From: Hyphococcus sp.
GTDB lineage: Bacteria > Pseudomonadota > Alphaproteobacteria > Caulobacterales > Parvularculaceae
Direction: 5' to 3'
DNA length: 64,000 nt
Assembly: GCA_021604585.1 (NCBI GenBank)
Contig: BQJG01000002.1
Span: 71,547 to 135,546 of the forward strand
Position numbers and translations under genes: made by a program. Shown piece after piece: positions 43,824 through 51,619 of this stretch; the stretch's first letter is position 1, and each line of letters starts with the position of its first letter. Under the pieces are notes generated by a model, which had not been told where the DNA came from, ran no database searches, and was given only the letters and a program-made list of their open reading frames with translations.

Positions 43824-45188
43824 TCAACCCAACTCGGCAGCGGTCTTGTCGAGGCTCGTGCGCACCAGCGCCATCAATTCGTCGATTTCCGCTTCGGTGA
43901 TGACCAGAGGCGGGCACAAGAACATGGTGTCGCCGACGGCGCGCATGACAACGCCTGTTTCAAAGCAATGATTCCGGCAGACCGTGCCAGCGCGGCCGTC
44001 CGGTTGATACCGCTCGCGTGTCTGTTTGTTTTTGACAAGCTCGAGCGCGCCCAAAAGACCGACGCCGCGCGTTTGACCTACCAGCGGGTGATCGTTGAGT
44101 GTTGTGAGCTTTTCCTGAAAATAAGCCGCCGTCTTGCGGCCGGCTTTGCCTGCGAGATCGAGTTCTTCGATCAGCTCGATATTACGAATGGCGACAGCCG
44201 CCGCGACCGGGTGCCCGGAATAGGTAAAGCCATGCGCCATCTCGGAATCGGCGTTGATGATCGGATCGGCCATGCGATTGTTCATCACCACCGCAGAGAG
44301 CGGCTGGTAACCACTCGAAATTCCCTTCGCCATGGTCATGATATCGGGCGTGAACTCATACGTCTGGCAGCCGAACCATTCGCCAGTCCGGCCGAAACCG
44401 CAAATGACTTCATCCGACCACAGAAGAATATCGTATTTACGGCAGATCCGTTCGATCTCCTGCCAATACCCATCCGGCGGCAGCATCAAACCGCCGGCGC
44501 CCATGACCGGCTCGCCAGCAAAGGCCGCGACGTTTTCGGGACCGAGCTCAAGAATTTTGTCTTCCACTGCTCTGGCGCAGCGCAGGGCGAAGTCGCGTTC
44601 GCTCTCCCCGTTCTCGGCATAGCCATAATAATGCGGAGCCGGCGCAACATGGTGAAAGCGCGGCAATGGCAAGTCGAAAATGCCTTGCATGAAGGGCAGG
44701 CCGGAAAGGCTCGCCGCCGCGATGGTTGAACCATGGTAGGCGCGCTCGCGGGCGATGATTGCCTTCTTTTCCGGTTTGCCCTGAAGGTTCCAGTAATACC
44801 AGATCAATTTGATGGCGCTGTCGACGGCTTCCGATCCCGAACACCCAAAGAAAACCTGGTCGAGACCTTCCGGCGTTTTTTGGGCGATAAGATCGGCAAG
44901 CTTCGCCGCGTATGGCGTCGTCGTTTGAAAAAACAGGTTGTAATAGCTGAGCGTCTTCATCGCCTCCGCGGCGGCGTCAACCAGCTCCTGCCTGCCATAA
45001 CCAAGCTGAACGCACCACAAGCCCGCCATACCGTCGAGAATCTTATTCCCGTCTTCGTCATAAATATAGACGCCTTCTGCGCGGGTGATGACGCGCGGAC
45101 CCTTTTCCCGCAACTCATGATGCGTTGTGAAGGGATGAAGGTGGTGAGCGTTATCTAACGCTTTGAGATTGAGATTGCTGATTGTCAT
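43824..45188 (-). CDS. Class III (PLP) aminotransferase of the amine operon
   Basis: This 454-residue omega-aminotransferase resembles SpuC-type putrescine/diamine-pyruvate aminotransferases. It has HPFTTHHELREKGPRVI near the start and MAGLWCVQLGYGRQELVDAA. SGSEAVDSAIKLI forms the cofactor phosphate site, LLWSDEVICGFGRTGEWFG carries the aspartate, and the PLP lysine is in MAKGISSGYQPLSAV. ATG 45188 shares one base with the upstream ligase stop (TAATG). The frame extends 11 codons upstream, inside the previous gene. Confidence 0.93.
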   Translation of the reverse strand: MTISNLNLKALDNAHHLHPFTTHHELREKGPRVITRAEGVYIYDEDGNKILDGMAGLWCVQLGYGRQELVDAAAEAMKTLSYYNLFFQTTTPYAAKLADLIAQKTPEGLDQVFFGCSGSEAVDSAIKLIWYYWNLQGKPEKKAIIARERAYHGSTIAAASLSGLPFMQGIFDLPLPRFHHVAPAPHYYGYAENGESERDFALRCARAVEDKILELGPENVAAFAGEPVMGAGGLMLPPDGYWQEIERICRKYDILLWSDEVICGFGRTGEWFGCQTYEFTPDIMTMAKGISSGYQPLSAVVMNNRMADPIINADSEMAHGFTYSGHPVAAAVAIRNIELIEELDLAGKAGRKTAAYFQEKLTTLNDHPLVGQTRGVGLLGALELVKNKQTRERYQPDGRAGTVCRNHCFETGVVMRAVGDTMFLCPPLVITEAEIDELMALVRTSLDKTAAELG

Positions 45189-46537
45189 TAAACATTGACC
45201 ATAAGAAAGCGAACGTCCCACGGGCTGAGGACGCTGGAACGGTGTTCATATTCGGCGCGTTTCAGCGCAGCGTAGGTTTCAACAAAACCTTCGCCGAGAT
45301 ATTTTTTCAGCGCCGCCGAGTTGGAGAATGTTTCGACGCTTTCAGTGAGCGTCGAAGGGAGCGGGCGTTCGCGGTCTTCGTAGCCTTCGCCCACATATTC
45401 CGCGCGCGGTTCAATCTTTTCGGCCATGCCGATATAACCGCAGACGAGCGATGCGGATATGGCGAGGTAAGGATTGATGTCAGCCCCGGATATGCGGTTT
45501 TCAACGCGCCGCGCGTCGGGCCCGCTGGCGGGCACGCGCAATCCGACCGTCCGGTTTTCCCGGCCCCAATGCGTGTTGGTCGGTGCGCTCATAAACGCTT
45601 CAAAGCGGTTATAGGAGTTTGTGTAGGGTGCGAGCAGGGGCATGGCGGCGGGAAGGTGCGCCTGCAATCCGCCGATAAAATGGCGGAACAGATCGGTGTC
45701 TTCGCCGTCCGGCGTTGCGAAAATATTCTTCGATGTTTTCGCGTCCACCACGCTCTGGTGCAAATGAATGGATGACCCGCTTTCATCGGCGTAAGGCTTG
45801 GCCATAAAGGTCACAAACATGCCGTGACGTTTGGCCACTTGCCGGGCGAGACGTTTGAACAGGAACAATTGGTCCGCGACTTTCATCGCGTCGCCATGCC
45901 TGATGTTGACTTCAAACTGACAAGGACCGTCTTCGTGGATCAGCGTTTCAAGATCGACATTCTGCGCGTCGCAGAATTGGTAGAGTTCTTCAAAAAGCTT
46001 GTCGAACTCGTCGATCGCATCGAGGCTGTAAACATGCTGGCCGAATTCACGCAGCCCCGACGCGCCATCGGGCGCGCGCGGCTCAAGAACCACGTCGGTA
46101 AAGCGGGCGATCAGATAGAACTCGACTTCCGGCCCGACAATCGGCGTCCAGCCCTTTTTGCGATAGAGGTCGATGACATTGCGCAGCACCTGGCGCGGCG
46201 CCAGATTGAACGGCGCGCCTTGATCCGTATAAGCGTCGCAAATGACGGCGGCGGTTGCGTCTGTGTTCCAGGGCGCCAAGTGAATAGTCGATAGATCCGG
46301 CGACAAGACAAGGTCATGCTCGGTGCCTTTGACATGGTCGTTAAAGACAATGTCGCCATGCACGCTGATGGTGTAGGTCGCTTCGGGAATGCGCAGAGAC
46401 TTGTTCTCCACGCTGGAAAGGAACAGTCCCGGCGTCATGTTCTTGCCGCGCGCTGCGCCGCCCATGTCGGGCGTCAGGCAAGAGACATCGCCGATGCGCC
46501 GTTCTCGCATCCATTCCTTCAATTCGTCCAGTTCCAT
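45188..46537 (-). CDS. Glutamine-synthetase-like ligase, PuuA type (copy B)
   Basis: This is the first gene of the four-gene minus-strand amine operon. The 449-residue protein has the N-terminal GS domain with VSCLTPDMGGAARGKNMTPG. The barrel motifs are GPEVEFYLIARF, EDGPCQFEVNIRHGDAMKVA, KPYADESGSSIHLHQS and WGRENRTVGLRVPAS, with RRVENRISGADINPYLA. It is clearly diverged from copy A, especially in the metal and amine loops. It begins 186 bases from the palindrome at 46723 and shares that divergent region with the GntR regulator gene. Confidence 0.9.
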   Translation of the reverse strand: MELDELKEWMRERRIGDVSCLTPDMGGAARGKNMTPGLFLSSVENKSLRIPEATYTISVHGDIVFNDHVKGTEHDLVLSPDLSTIHLAPWNTDATAAVICDAYTDQGAPFNLAPRQVLRNVIDLYRKKGWTPIVGPEVEFYLIARFTDVVLEPRAPDGASGLREFGQHVYSLDAIDEFDKLFEELYQFCDAQNVDLETLIHEDGPCQFEVNIRHGDAMKVADQLFLFKRLARQVAKRHGMFVTFMAKPYADESGSSIHLHQSVVDAKTSKNIFATPDGEDTDLFRHFIGGLQAHLPAAMPLLAPYTNSYNRFEAFMSAPTNTHWGRENRTVGLRVPASGPDARRVENRISGADINPYLAISASLVCGYIGMAEKIEPRAEYVGEGYEDRERPLPSTLTESVETFSNSAALKKYLGEGFVETYAALKRAEYEHRSSVLSPWDVRFLMVNV

Positions 46538-46888
46538 AAATCACCTTGAGCGCCGCGCCGGGCCCGGATTGGGTCGGCGCGCAAACGCCTGTTTTTTTGT
46601 TTTCCGTCGCGCCCGCCGCCCCGCCACATAGCACAATTTGGCGGCTCGGATTTCACCGCCTTACTGGCGAGCCTTCTCCGGGTTTCAGCCTAGTGGAAGC
46701 CAAACCCGGCGCAAGCTGCAAGAATGTGATCACATTTACGACGCTCAGATCGCTTCCGCAAGGCCCCCTAATCATCAGGAAACTTTGCGGTTTAGGGAGC
46801 TACGGCCCCTTTATTTTGAGCCCAAAGACCTTATTGTCGCCTCACAAAGCGCGATCACGCTCTAAGAGTCAGGATCGGGGAGGCGGCG
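46538..46888. other. Divergent regulatory region, amine operon / GntR gene
   Basis: This 351-base gap must hold the promoters for the four-gene amine operon (left) and the GntR regulator (right). It contains the 14-base palindrome at 46723 near its middle, an imperfect CCCTAA/TTAGGG dyad farther right, and GGGGAGG, the ribosome-binding site of the GntR gene. I see no convincing gene in it. Confidence 0.6.
46723..46736. promoter_or_regulatory. Operator palindrome 1 (TGTGATCACA core)
   Basis: AATGTGATCACATT is a perfect 14-base palindrome between the divergent amine operon and the GntR gene. The same 10-base core occurs at 49702 and 51339. A GT-N4-AC core fits the loose operator pattern of the GntR/FadR family, so autoregulation by the adjacent regulator is the simplest reading. 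Confidence 0.65.
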
Positions 46889-47596
46889 ATGACTTTAGCG
46901 AAGGCGATGCTGATGACGGCCCCCGCCATTCAGAAAAAGGCGCGAACGACCCGTCCTGTCGCGGTCCACGAGGAAGTCTATCAAAGGCTTCGGCACGCCA
47001 TCATTTCCGGACAATTTGAACCCGGCCGGTCGCTTTCCGTGCGCAGTCTGGCGGCGGAGTTCGGCGTAAGCGCCATGCCGGCGCGCGAGGCGATCCGTCA
47101 ACTGGCGGCGCTGGGCGCGCTTGAATTCACCCCGACGCGGCGCGTGACAATCGCGCGCATGAGCAAAAGCAAGCTCGATGAATTATGCGAAGCACGATTG
47201 GCGCTGGAGCCGGCGCTGGCGGTTCGCGCGCTGAAAGGAAAAGGCGCCGCGCGGGAAAAACTTGCAGCGGAATTAGTGCGGATTGATGCGTTGCTCGATG
47301 AAGCGATCAAACGTGGCGACAGTGCGGACTACGCAAAATTCAACAGCGAGTTTCATTTCAAACTCTACGAAGCTGCGAATGCGCCGGTCTATTTGGGACT
47401 GGTGGAAAGCCTTTGGCTACAGACCGGCCCTTTCATGCGGGTGGTCATTGGCCGCGTCGGGACATCATCTCTTGTCGACCAGCATCAAGAAGCCGTGCGC
47501 GCCATTCGCGCCGGGAATGCCGTCAAACTTGAGGCGGCGATCCGCGACGACATCAAGGAAGGCATGACGAACATCGCCCGGGCGGACCTGTCCTAG
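46889..47596 (+). CDS. GntR-family regulator, FCD (FadR) subfamily
   Basis: The 235-residue protein has a winged helix (VHEEVYQRLRHAIISGQFEP, LAAEFGVSAMPAREAIRQLA, GALEFTPTRRVTIA). It is followed by an all-helical FCD ligand domain starting ELCEARLALEPALAVRAL, with the metal-binding Asp/His pattern (FNSEFHFKLYEAANAP). GGGGAGG lies close before the ATG. It sits between the two halves of the amine island, beside one copy of the palindrome, and is the best candidate regulator of all three sites. The ligand may be an amine, glutamylated amine or omega-amino acid. It is tail-to-tail with the amidohydrolase, overlapping by four bases. Confidence 0.93.
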   Translation: MTLAKAMLMTAPAIQKKARTTRPVAVHEEVYQRLRHAIISGQFEPGRSLSVRSLAAEFGVSAMPAREAIRQLAALGALEFTPTRRVTIARMSKSKLDELCEARLALEPALAVRALKGKGAAREKLAAELVRIDALLDEAIKRGDSADYAKFNSEFHFKLYEAANAPVYLGLVESLWLQTGPFMRVVIGRVGTSSLVDQHQEAVRAIRAGNAVKLEAAIRDDIKEGMTNIARADLS

Positions 47597-49626
47597 TTGC
47601 TTCTCGAATAAACCTTCTTGCCGCCGAACCAGGTCTCCAGCACTTTCGTTTCGCTGATGTCTTCACCTTTTCCGGTCTCGGCCAAATCAAAAATATCGCG
47701 GTCGAGTATGATGAAATCGGCCTTCTTGCCAGGCTCCAGCGAGCCCGCAATGCCGGCCTGTTTCAGCGCGCGCGCGGCGCTGATCGTATAGGCGTCCACG
47801 GCGTCATAGATTGACAGCGCCTCTCCTGCATTGAGCGGCGGCAAGCCGAAAATCGAACGCGTCACGGCGCCTTCAATGTTGACGAAAGGGCGCGGGTCTT
47901 TGGTGTCCACTGGCGCGTCGGAGCCGGCGATGATCACGCCGCCCGCCTTGCGGATCGATTCCGCCGGATAGGCATTCTTCGTGTAGTAACCATCAGGATC
48001 GTAGATGTTTCCGTCATCTGCGGCGCGGTCGACAAACGGAATGATAGTGGTGTCGTATTGCGTGTCGCGGGTCGCCCAGGCGAAAGTGAACGAGGCGTAG
48101 ATGTCGTTGGCTTCAAAACGAGCGCGGTCTTCCGGTCGGACAAGCTGAAGGTGTGTAATAATATGTTTGTTCGCGCCTCCATTTGCCGCGCGCGCCGCCT
48201 CTATCGCGTTGATCGCTGTCTCGACGCTGCGATCGCCGATCGCGTGAATATGGAAAGTAAACCCCGCTGCATCGCCTTCACGCACATAATCCATGATGAT
48301 CTGCTCGGGGTGTTGCAACACGCCATTCGCCTCAAGACACTGTAGCGGGTGAAATCCGTGTGCGGCTTTAAAGGCGTTCGCCTCTGGCGTTTCTCCCGCA
48401 TCGATTTGCGCGCGAGCCGCCACGCATAGGGCGCTTGCGGTGTCGACATAACCGGCGACACGCACCCACTGCGTCGCGTCATCCCACTGATAAATCGGTT
48501 GCAGATAATTCCTTGACAGGGCTGCATTCGGCAATGTCGGCGGATCGGCGAGGGGATCGCCTTCAAGCACCCCATCGGCGAAGAGTTTGAGAAAATCCGC
48601 TTTGATCAGCGGATCGCTGGCGTATTTTGAACGGATAGCCATCGCTTTGCCAAGCAGCGATGCGTAATCAACCTTTCCAGCATCGTCAGTGAATTCGCCC
48701 GGATCAAAATACAGCGCCAAATGCGCGCGTGCGTGAAACCCGTCTTTGGCGCGCAGCGCATCATAGATATCGAGTGTATCGGGATCGGCGGCGGCGTCCA
48801 GAAAAGATGTGATGCCGCGTGGTAAGGTGACATCCATCATCAATTCCGGCGCCGCGCGCGCCTTGTCGATGCCTTCGTCGAGCAAACCTGTCGCGCCAAT
48901 CGCAGCAAGCGCATAATCTTCAGTCATCTTGCCGTTTGGCTCGCCGGTTTCGTCTACGCCGACATAAGGCGCAAGGTCGGCGAAGTCGGTGGCAAGCGTT
49001 GCGGCGGAAAAGCCGACGGTCTCGCCGGCGGCATTTTTAGCGCGGGCGAGGGCGACGGAATTGACGGCGAAGTGATGTCCGTCGCTGCCCCGCAAAATGA
49101 CAGGTTGTGTTGTGGAGACTGCATCAAGCGCCTGCCGGATAGTCTGAAATTTCTCGCCGGGCTGATTGCCCGCGGCGAAATTCCATAAGAGAACCGGAAG
49201 CCACTCGCCGCTGGCCATGCCGTCCTGCGCCGTGCATTCGCTTGCATAGGCGGCGATTTCTTCCAGCGTTGAAGGTTCGTTTTCAAGACTGCAGACCGGC
49301 ACCGGCATGGCGCTGATCGGGTGAAGGTGGGCGTCGTGCAGGCCGGGGAGCACGAGGCGCCCGCCAAGATCGATGGTTTCGGTCTCGGGACTCTTGAATG
49401 CTGAAAGATCGTCTGCGGTTCCGACGGCGATCACCTCATCGCCATTCACTGCGAAAGCTTCCGCAAACGCGCGCTCGTCATTCGCCGTATAAACCCGTCC
49501 ATTGGTGAATATCTTTTCGGCGGAAACCAGGCCTGTGCTCGTGGGTTCTTTATCCTTCGCGCTACAGGCGGCGGCGAGCACCAACAACGCGACGGCGAGC
49601 AGGCGAAGGTGTTTACATTGGTTCAT
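47593..49626 (-). CDS. YtcJ-like metal-dependent amidohydrolase, lipoprotein
   Basis: The 677-residue protein of the amidohydrolase superfamily has a lipoprotein signal (LLVLAAACSAKDKEPTS, Cys about 21), so it acts outside the cytoplasm. LVLPGLHDAHLHP is the HxH metal motif. FHIHAIGDRSVETAINAIEA and IIAGSDAPVDTKDPRPFV supply the remaining ligands, as in the YtcJ family (hydrolysis of formamides, cyclic amides or similar C-N bonds). It starts 76 bases from the palindrome at 49702 and faces away from the TPR-sulfotransferase, so both may share that operator. The substrate is unknown. Confidence 0.9.
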   Translation of the reverse strand: MNQCKHLRLLAVALLVLAAACSAKDKEPTSTGLVSAEKIFTNGRVYTANDERAFAEAFAVNGDEVIAVGTADDLSAFKSPETETIDLGGRLVLPGLHDAHLHPISAMPVPVCSLENEPSTLEEIAAYASECTAQDGMASGEWLPVLLWNFAAGNQPGEKFQTIRQALDAVSTTQPVILRGSDGHHFAVNSVALARAKNAAGETVGFSAATLATDFADLAPYVGVDETGEPNGKMTEDYALAAIGATGLLDEGIDKARAAPELMMDVTLPRGITSFLDAAADPDTLDIYDALRAKDGFHARAHLALYFDPGEFTDDAGKVDYASLLGKAMAIRSKYASDPLIKADFLKLFADGVLEGDPLADPPTLPNAALSRNYLQPIYQWDDATQWVRVAGYVDTASALCVAARAQIDAGETPEANAFKAAHGFHPLQCLEANGVLQHPEQIIMDYVREGDAAGFTFHIHAIGDRSVETAINAIEAARAANGGANKHIITHLQLVRPEDRARFEANDIYASFTFAWATRDTQYDTTIIPFVDRAADDGNIYDPDGYYTKNAYPAESIRKAGGVIIAGSDAPVDTKDPRPFVNIEGAVTRSIFGLPPLNAGEALSIYDAVDAYTISAARALKQAGIAGSLEPGKKADFIILDRDIFDLAETGKGEDISETKVLETWFGGKKVYSRSN

Positions 49627-49701
49627 TGTGCGGCCCCGTAAACGAGGCTTTCATCGCCCCGCGAATTCTGCATCATGGCGCCTATGATGATCGCAGATGG
49701 A

Positions 49702-49711
49702 TGTGATCACA
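49702..49711. promoter_or_regulatory. Operator palindrome 2 (TGTGATCACA)
   Basis: A perfect TGTGATCACA lies in the 133-base spacer between the divergent amidohydrolase and TPR-sulfotransferase genes, 76 and 49 bases from their starts. It matches the cores at 46723 and 51338. Confidence 0.62.
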
Positions 49712-49759
49712 AGTGGCTGGAGCCTTATTTCATGGGGCGCAGCCGGAACTGGTTGGAAG

Positions 49760-51343
49760 ATGTCGAATCAAGCCGCGATCGCCGCCGCCCTGCGTGACGG
49801 ATTTGCCGCGCTGAATGCGGGCGACGCAAAAAAAGCCGCCGCATTTTGTCAGCGCGCAATGGCGATCGACCGCAGCCATCCGGAGGCGCATTTCCTCGTC
49901 GGTCTTGTGGCGCTCGACATGCAGGATATGCGGACGGCCGCGAGCGCCTTCGGTTCTGTGGTCAAATTATCGCCGGGCCACGGCGCCGGCTGGGCGCAGC
50001 TCGCCCGGATTTTCATTCGCATGGGTCAGCCCGCACGCGCGGAGCAGGCGCTGGAAAAGGCGCTCGCCGCGAAGCCAGAGGACGCCGCCACAGCGGATCT
50101 GATTGGCGTCACCGCTTCGCTCTTGGGCAATCAGGAATTGGCGCTGCAATGGTATGCGCGCGCGGCCAAGCTCGCCCCGGATCGTCCAGCCTATCAGGTC
50201 AATCTCGCCAGTGCGCAAATTTTTCTCGGCCAAACCGTAGAAGCGGAAACAACGCTCACAGTAGCCCTCAGCGAACATAATGACCTCGCACAGGCAGAGT
50301 GGCTTTTGTCGTCGCTGAAAAAGTCGACGGACATGATGCGCCCTGAGCAGCTCATGGAAAAAGCCGCCAATGCAAAAGACGACCATTCGCGCGCCTTTCT
50401 GGCCTATGCCGCCGGTAAGGAATTTGAAGACTGCGAAGCTTGGGAACAGGCCTTCGATGCGTTTGAACTGGGGGCCAAGGCCAAACGCATGACGGTTGTC
50501 TATGAAGAAGCAGCCGATGCAGCGCGGTTTGCGGCGCTGGAAAACACCTTCACGACCGAATGGGCGGCGGCAAGCCGCGCCGGTTATGACGACGCGTCGC
50601 CGATTTTTGTCGTCGGGCAACCGCGCACGGGCACAACGCTGATTGAGCGCATCATCACCAGCCATTCCATGGCGGAATCAGCGGGCGAGTTGCAACAGTT
50701 TGGTCTTTCCGTGCGCAGGCTGACAAAGGGCGATTTCACTGATCGATGGGCGCCGGAGGCGATCGCCGCCTCGGCGCATATTGATGCGGCGGCGTTAGGC
50801 AAGGAGTATTTGCGCGCCTCGGCGCCGATGCGCAAAGGCGCGCCGCGATTCGTCGACAAACTGCCGGGAAATTATTTTCACATCCCGCTCATTCTCGCCG
50901 CCTTGCCAAATGCAAAGATTGTTCACTTAACGCGCGATCCGATGGATTCCTGCTTCGCCAGCTATAAGCAGCTCTTCGCTGAGGCCTACTATCATTCCTA
51001 CGATCAGAAGGAGATGGCGCGTCATCACCTGCGTTATCTGGCGTTGATGAAGCATTGGCGGGAATTGTTCCCGGGCCGGTTCCTCGACGTTTCTTATGAA
51101 GACACGGTCGCCAGCCTTGAGCCCAATGCGCGGCGCTTGATTGAATTTCTGGAATTGCCCTGGGAGGATCGCTGCCTCGACTTCCACGAACAGAAAAGCC
51201 CAGTATCGACAGCCAGCGCCATTCAGGTTCGCGAAAAACCGCACACCCGATCGGTTGGCCGCTGGCGCCGTTATGAGGCGATGCTGGCCCCCATGCGGGC
51301 GGAACTGGACGGGATGGGTGATTCGCCAGACAGCAAAATGTGA
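49760..51343 (+). CDS. TPR-repeat sulfotransferase
   Basis: The 527-residue protein has about five tetratricopeptide repeats in its first 230 residues (LNAGDAKKAAAFCQRAMAID, FGSVVKLSPGHGAGWAQLAR, ALEKALAAKPEDAATADLIG). A sulfotransferase domain follows, with the PAPS 5'-phosphosulfate loop FVVGQPRTGTTLIERIITSH and the 3'-phosphate segment LTRDPMDSCFASYKQLFAEA. ATG 49760 is preferred, with TTGGAAG before it. Its stop codon lies inside the third palindrome (51338). Enzymes of this type sulfate carbohydrates, lipids or small amines, and the acceptor here is unknown. Proximity to a TonB receptor is common in marine and freshwater alphaproteobacteria. Confidence 0.9.
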   Translation: MSNQAAIAAALRDGFAALNAGDAKKAAAFCQRAMAIDRSHPEAHFLVGLVALDMQDMRTAASAFGSVVKLSPGHGAGWAQLARIFIRMGQPARAEQALEKALAAKPEDAATADLIGVTASLLGNQELALQWYARAAKLAPDRPAYQVNLASAQIFLGQTVEAETTLTVALSEHNDLAQAEWLLSSLKKSTDMMRPEQLMEKAANAKDDHSRAFLAYAAGKEFEDCEAWEQAFDAFELGAKAKRMTVVYEEAADAARFAALENTFTTEWAAASRAGYDDASPIFVVGQPRTGTTLIERIITSHSMAESAGELQQFGLSVRRLTKGDFTDRWAPEAIAASAHIDAAALGKEYLRASAPMRKGAPRFVDKLPGNYFHIPLILAALPNAKIVHLTRDPMDSCFASYKQLFAEAYYHSYDQKEMARHHLRYLALMKHWRELFPGRFLDVSYEDTVASLEPNARRLIEFLELPWEDRCLDFHEQKSPVSTASAIQVREKPHTRSVGRWRRYEAMLAPMRAELDGMGDSPDSKM

Positions 51344-51349
51344 TCACAT
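51338..51349. promoter_or_regulatory. Operator palindrome 3 (ATGTGATCACAT)
   Basis: This perfect 12-base palindrome overlaps the stop codon of the sulfotransferase gene and lies 271 bases before the TonB-receptor start. It has the same core as sites 1 and 2. The receptor transcript (receptor, membrane protein, aldehyde dehydrogenase, aminotransferase) is the only downstream unit. Confidence 0.62.
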
Positions 51350-51604
51350 AATCTGACAGAATGCCTAAATTCAGGCGGGCGATGGCGGCCCGGCTCGAAA
51401 ACCATAATGCATTGAAATATAAGATAAAATTTAGAGTTCCGAATTTGCCCGGCGTGGCATTTTCGCCGCGCCGCAGTAAAATATCGGGCTGATGGGATCG
51501 CGAAACCGGTTCTTTTATTGTTCGTGCGCGCCTTTCTTGTTACGAATTTGCGACGAGCTTCTTTTTTGCGCGTATGCGGTTTCTTGCGCCTTTTCGGCGC
51601 TCTC

Positions 51605-51610
51605 AGGAGG
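51605..51610 (+). promoter_or_regulatory. Shine-Dalgarno deciding the TonB-receptor start
   Basis: AGGAGG lies nine bases before ATG 51620. The frame is open 34 codons further upstream, but that part has no receptor or signal-peptide features. Confidence 0.75.
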
Positions 51611-51619
51611 GGTCCAAAG

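Noticed and set aside
46723..51349. CRP-type binding sites (TGTGA-N6-TCACA) as explanation of the palindromes
   Set aside because: The half-sites abut with no 6-base spacer, so the geometry is wrong for CRP, and the local regulator is of the GntR family.
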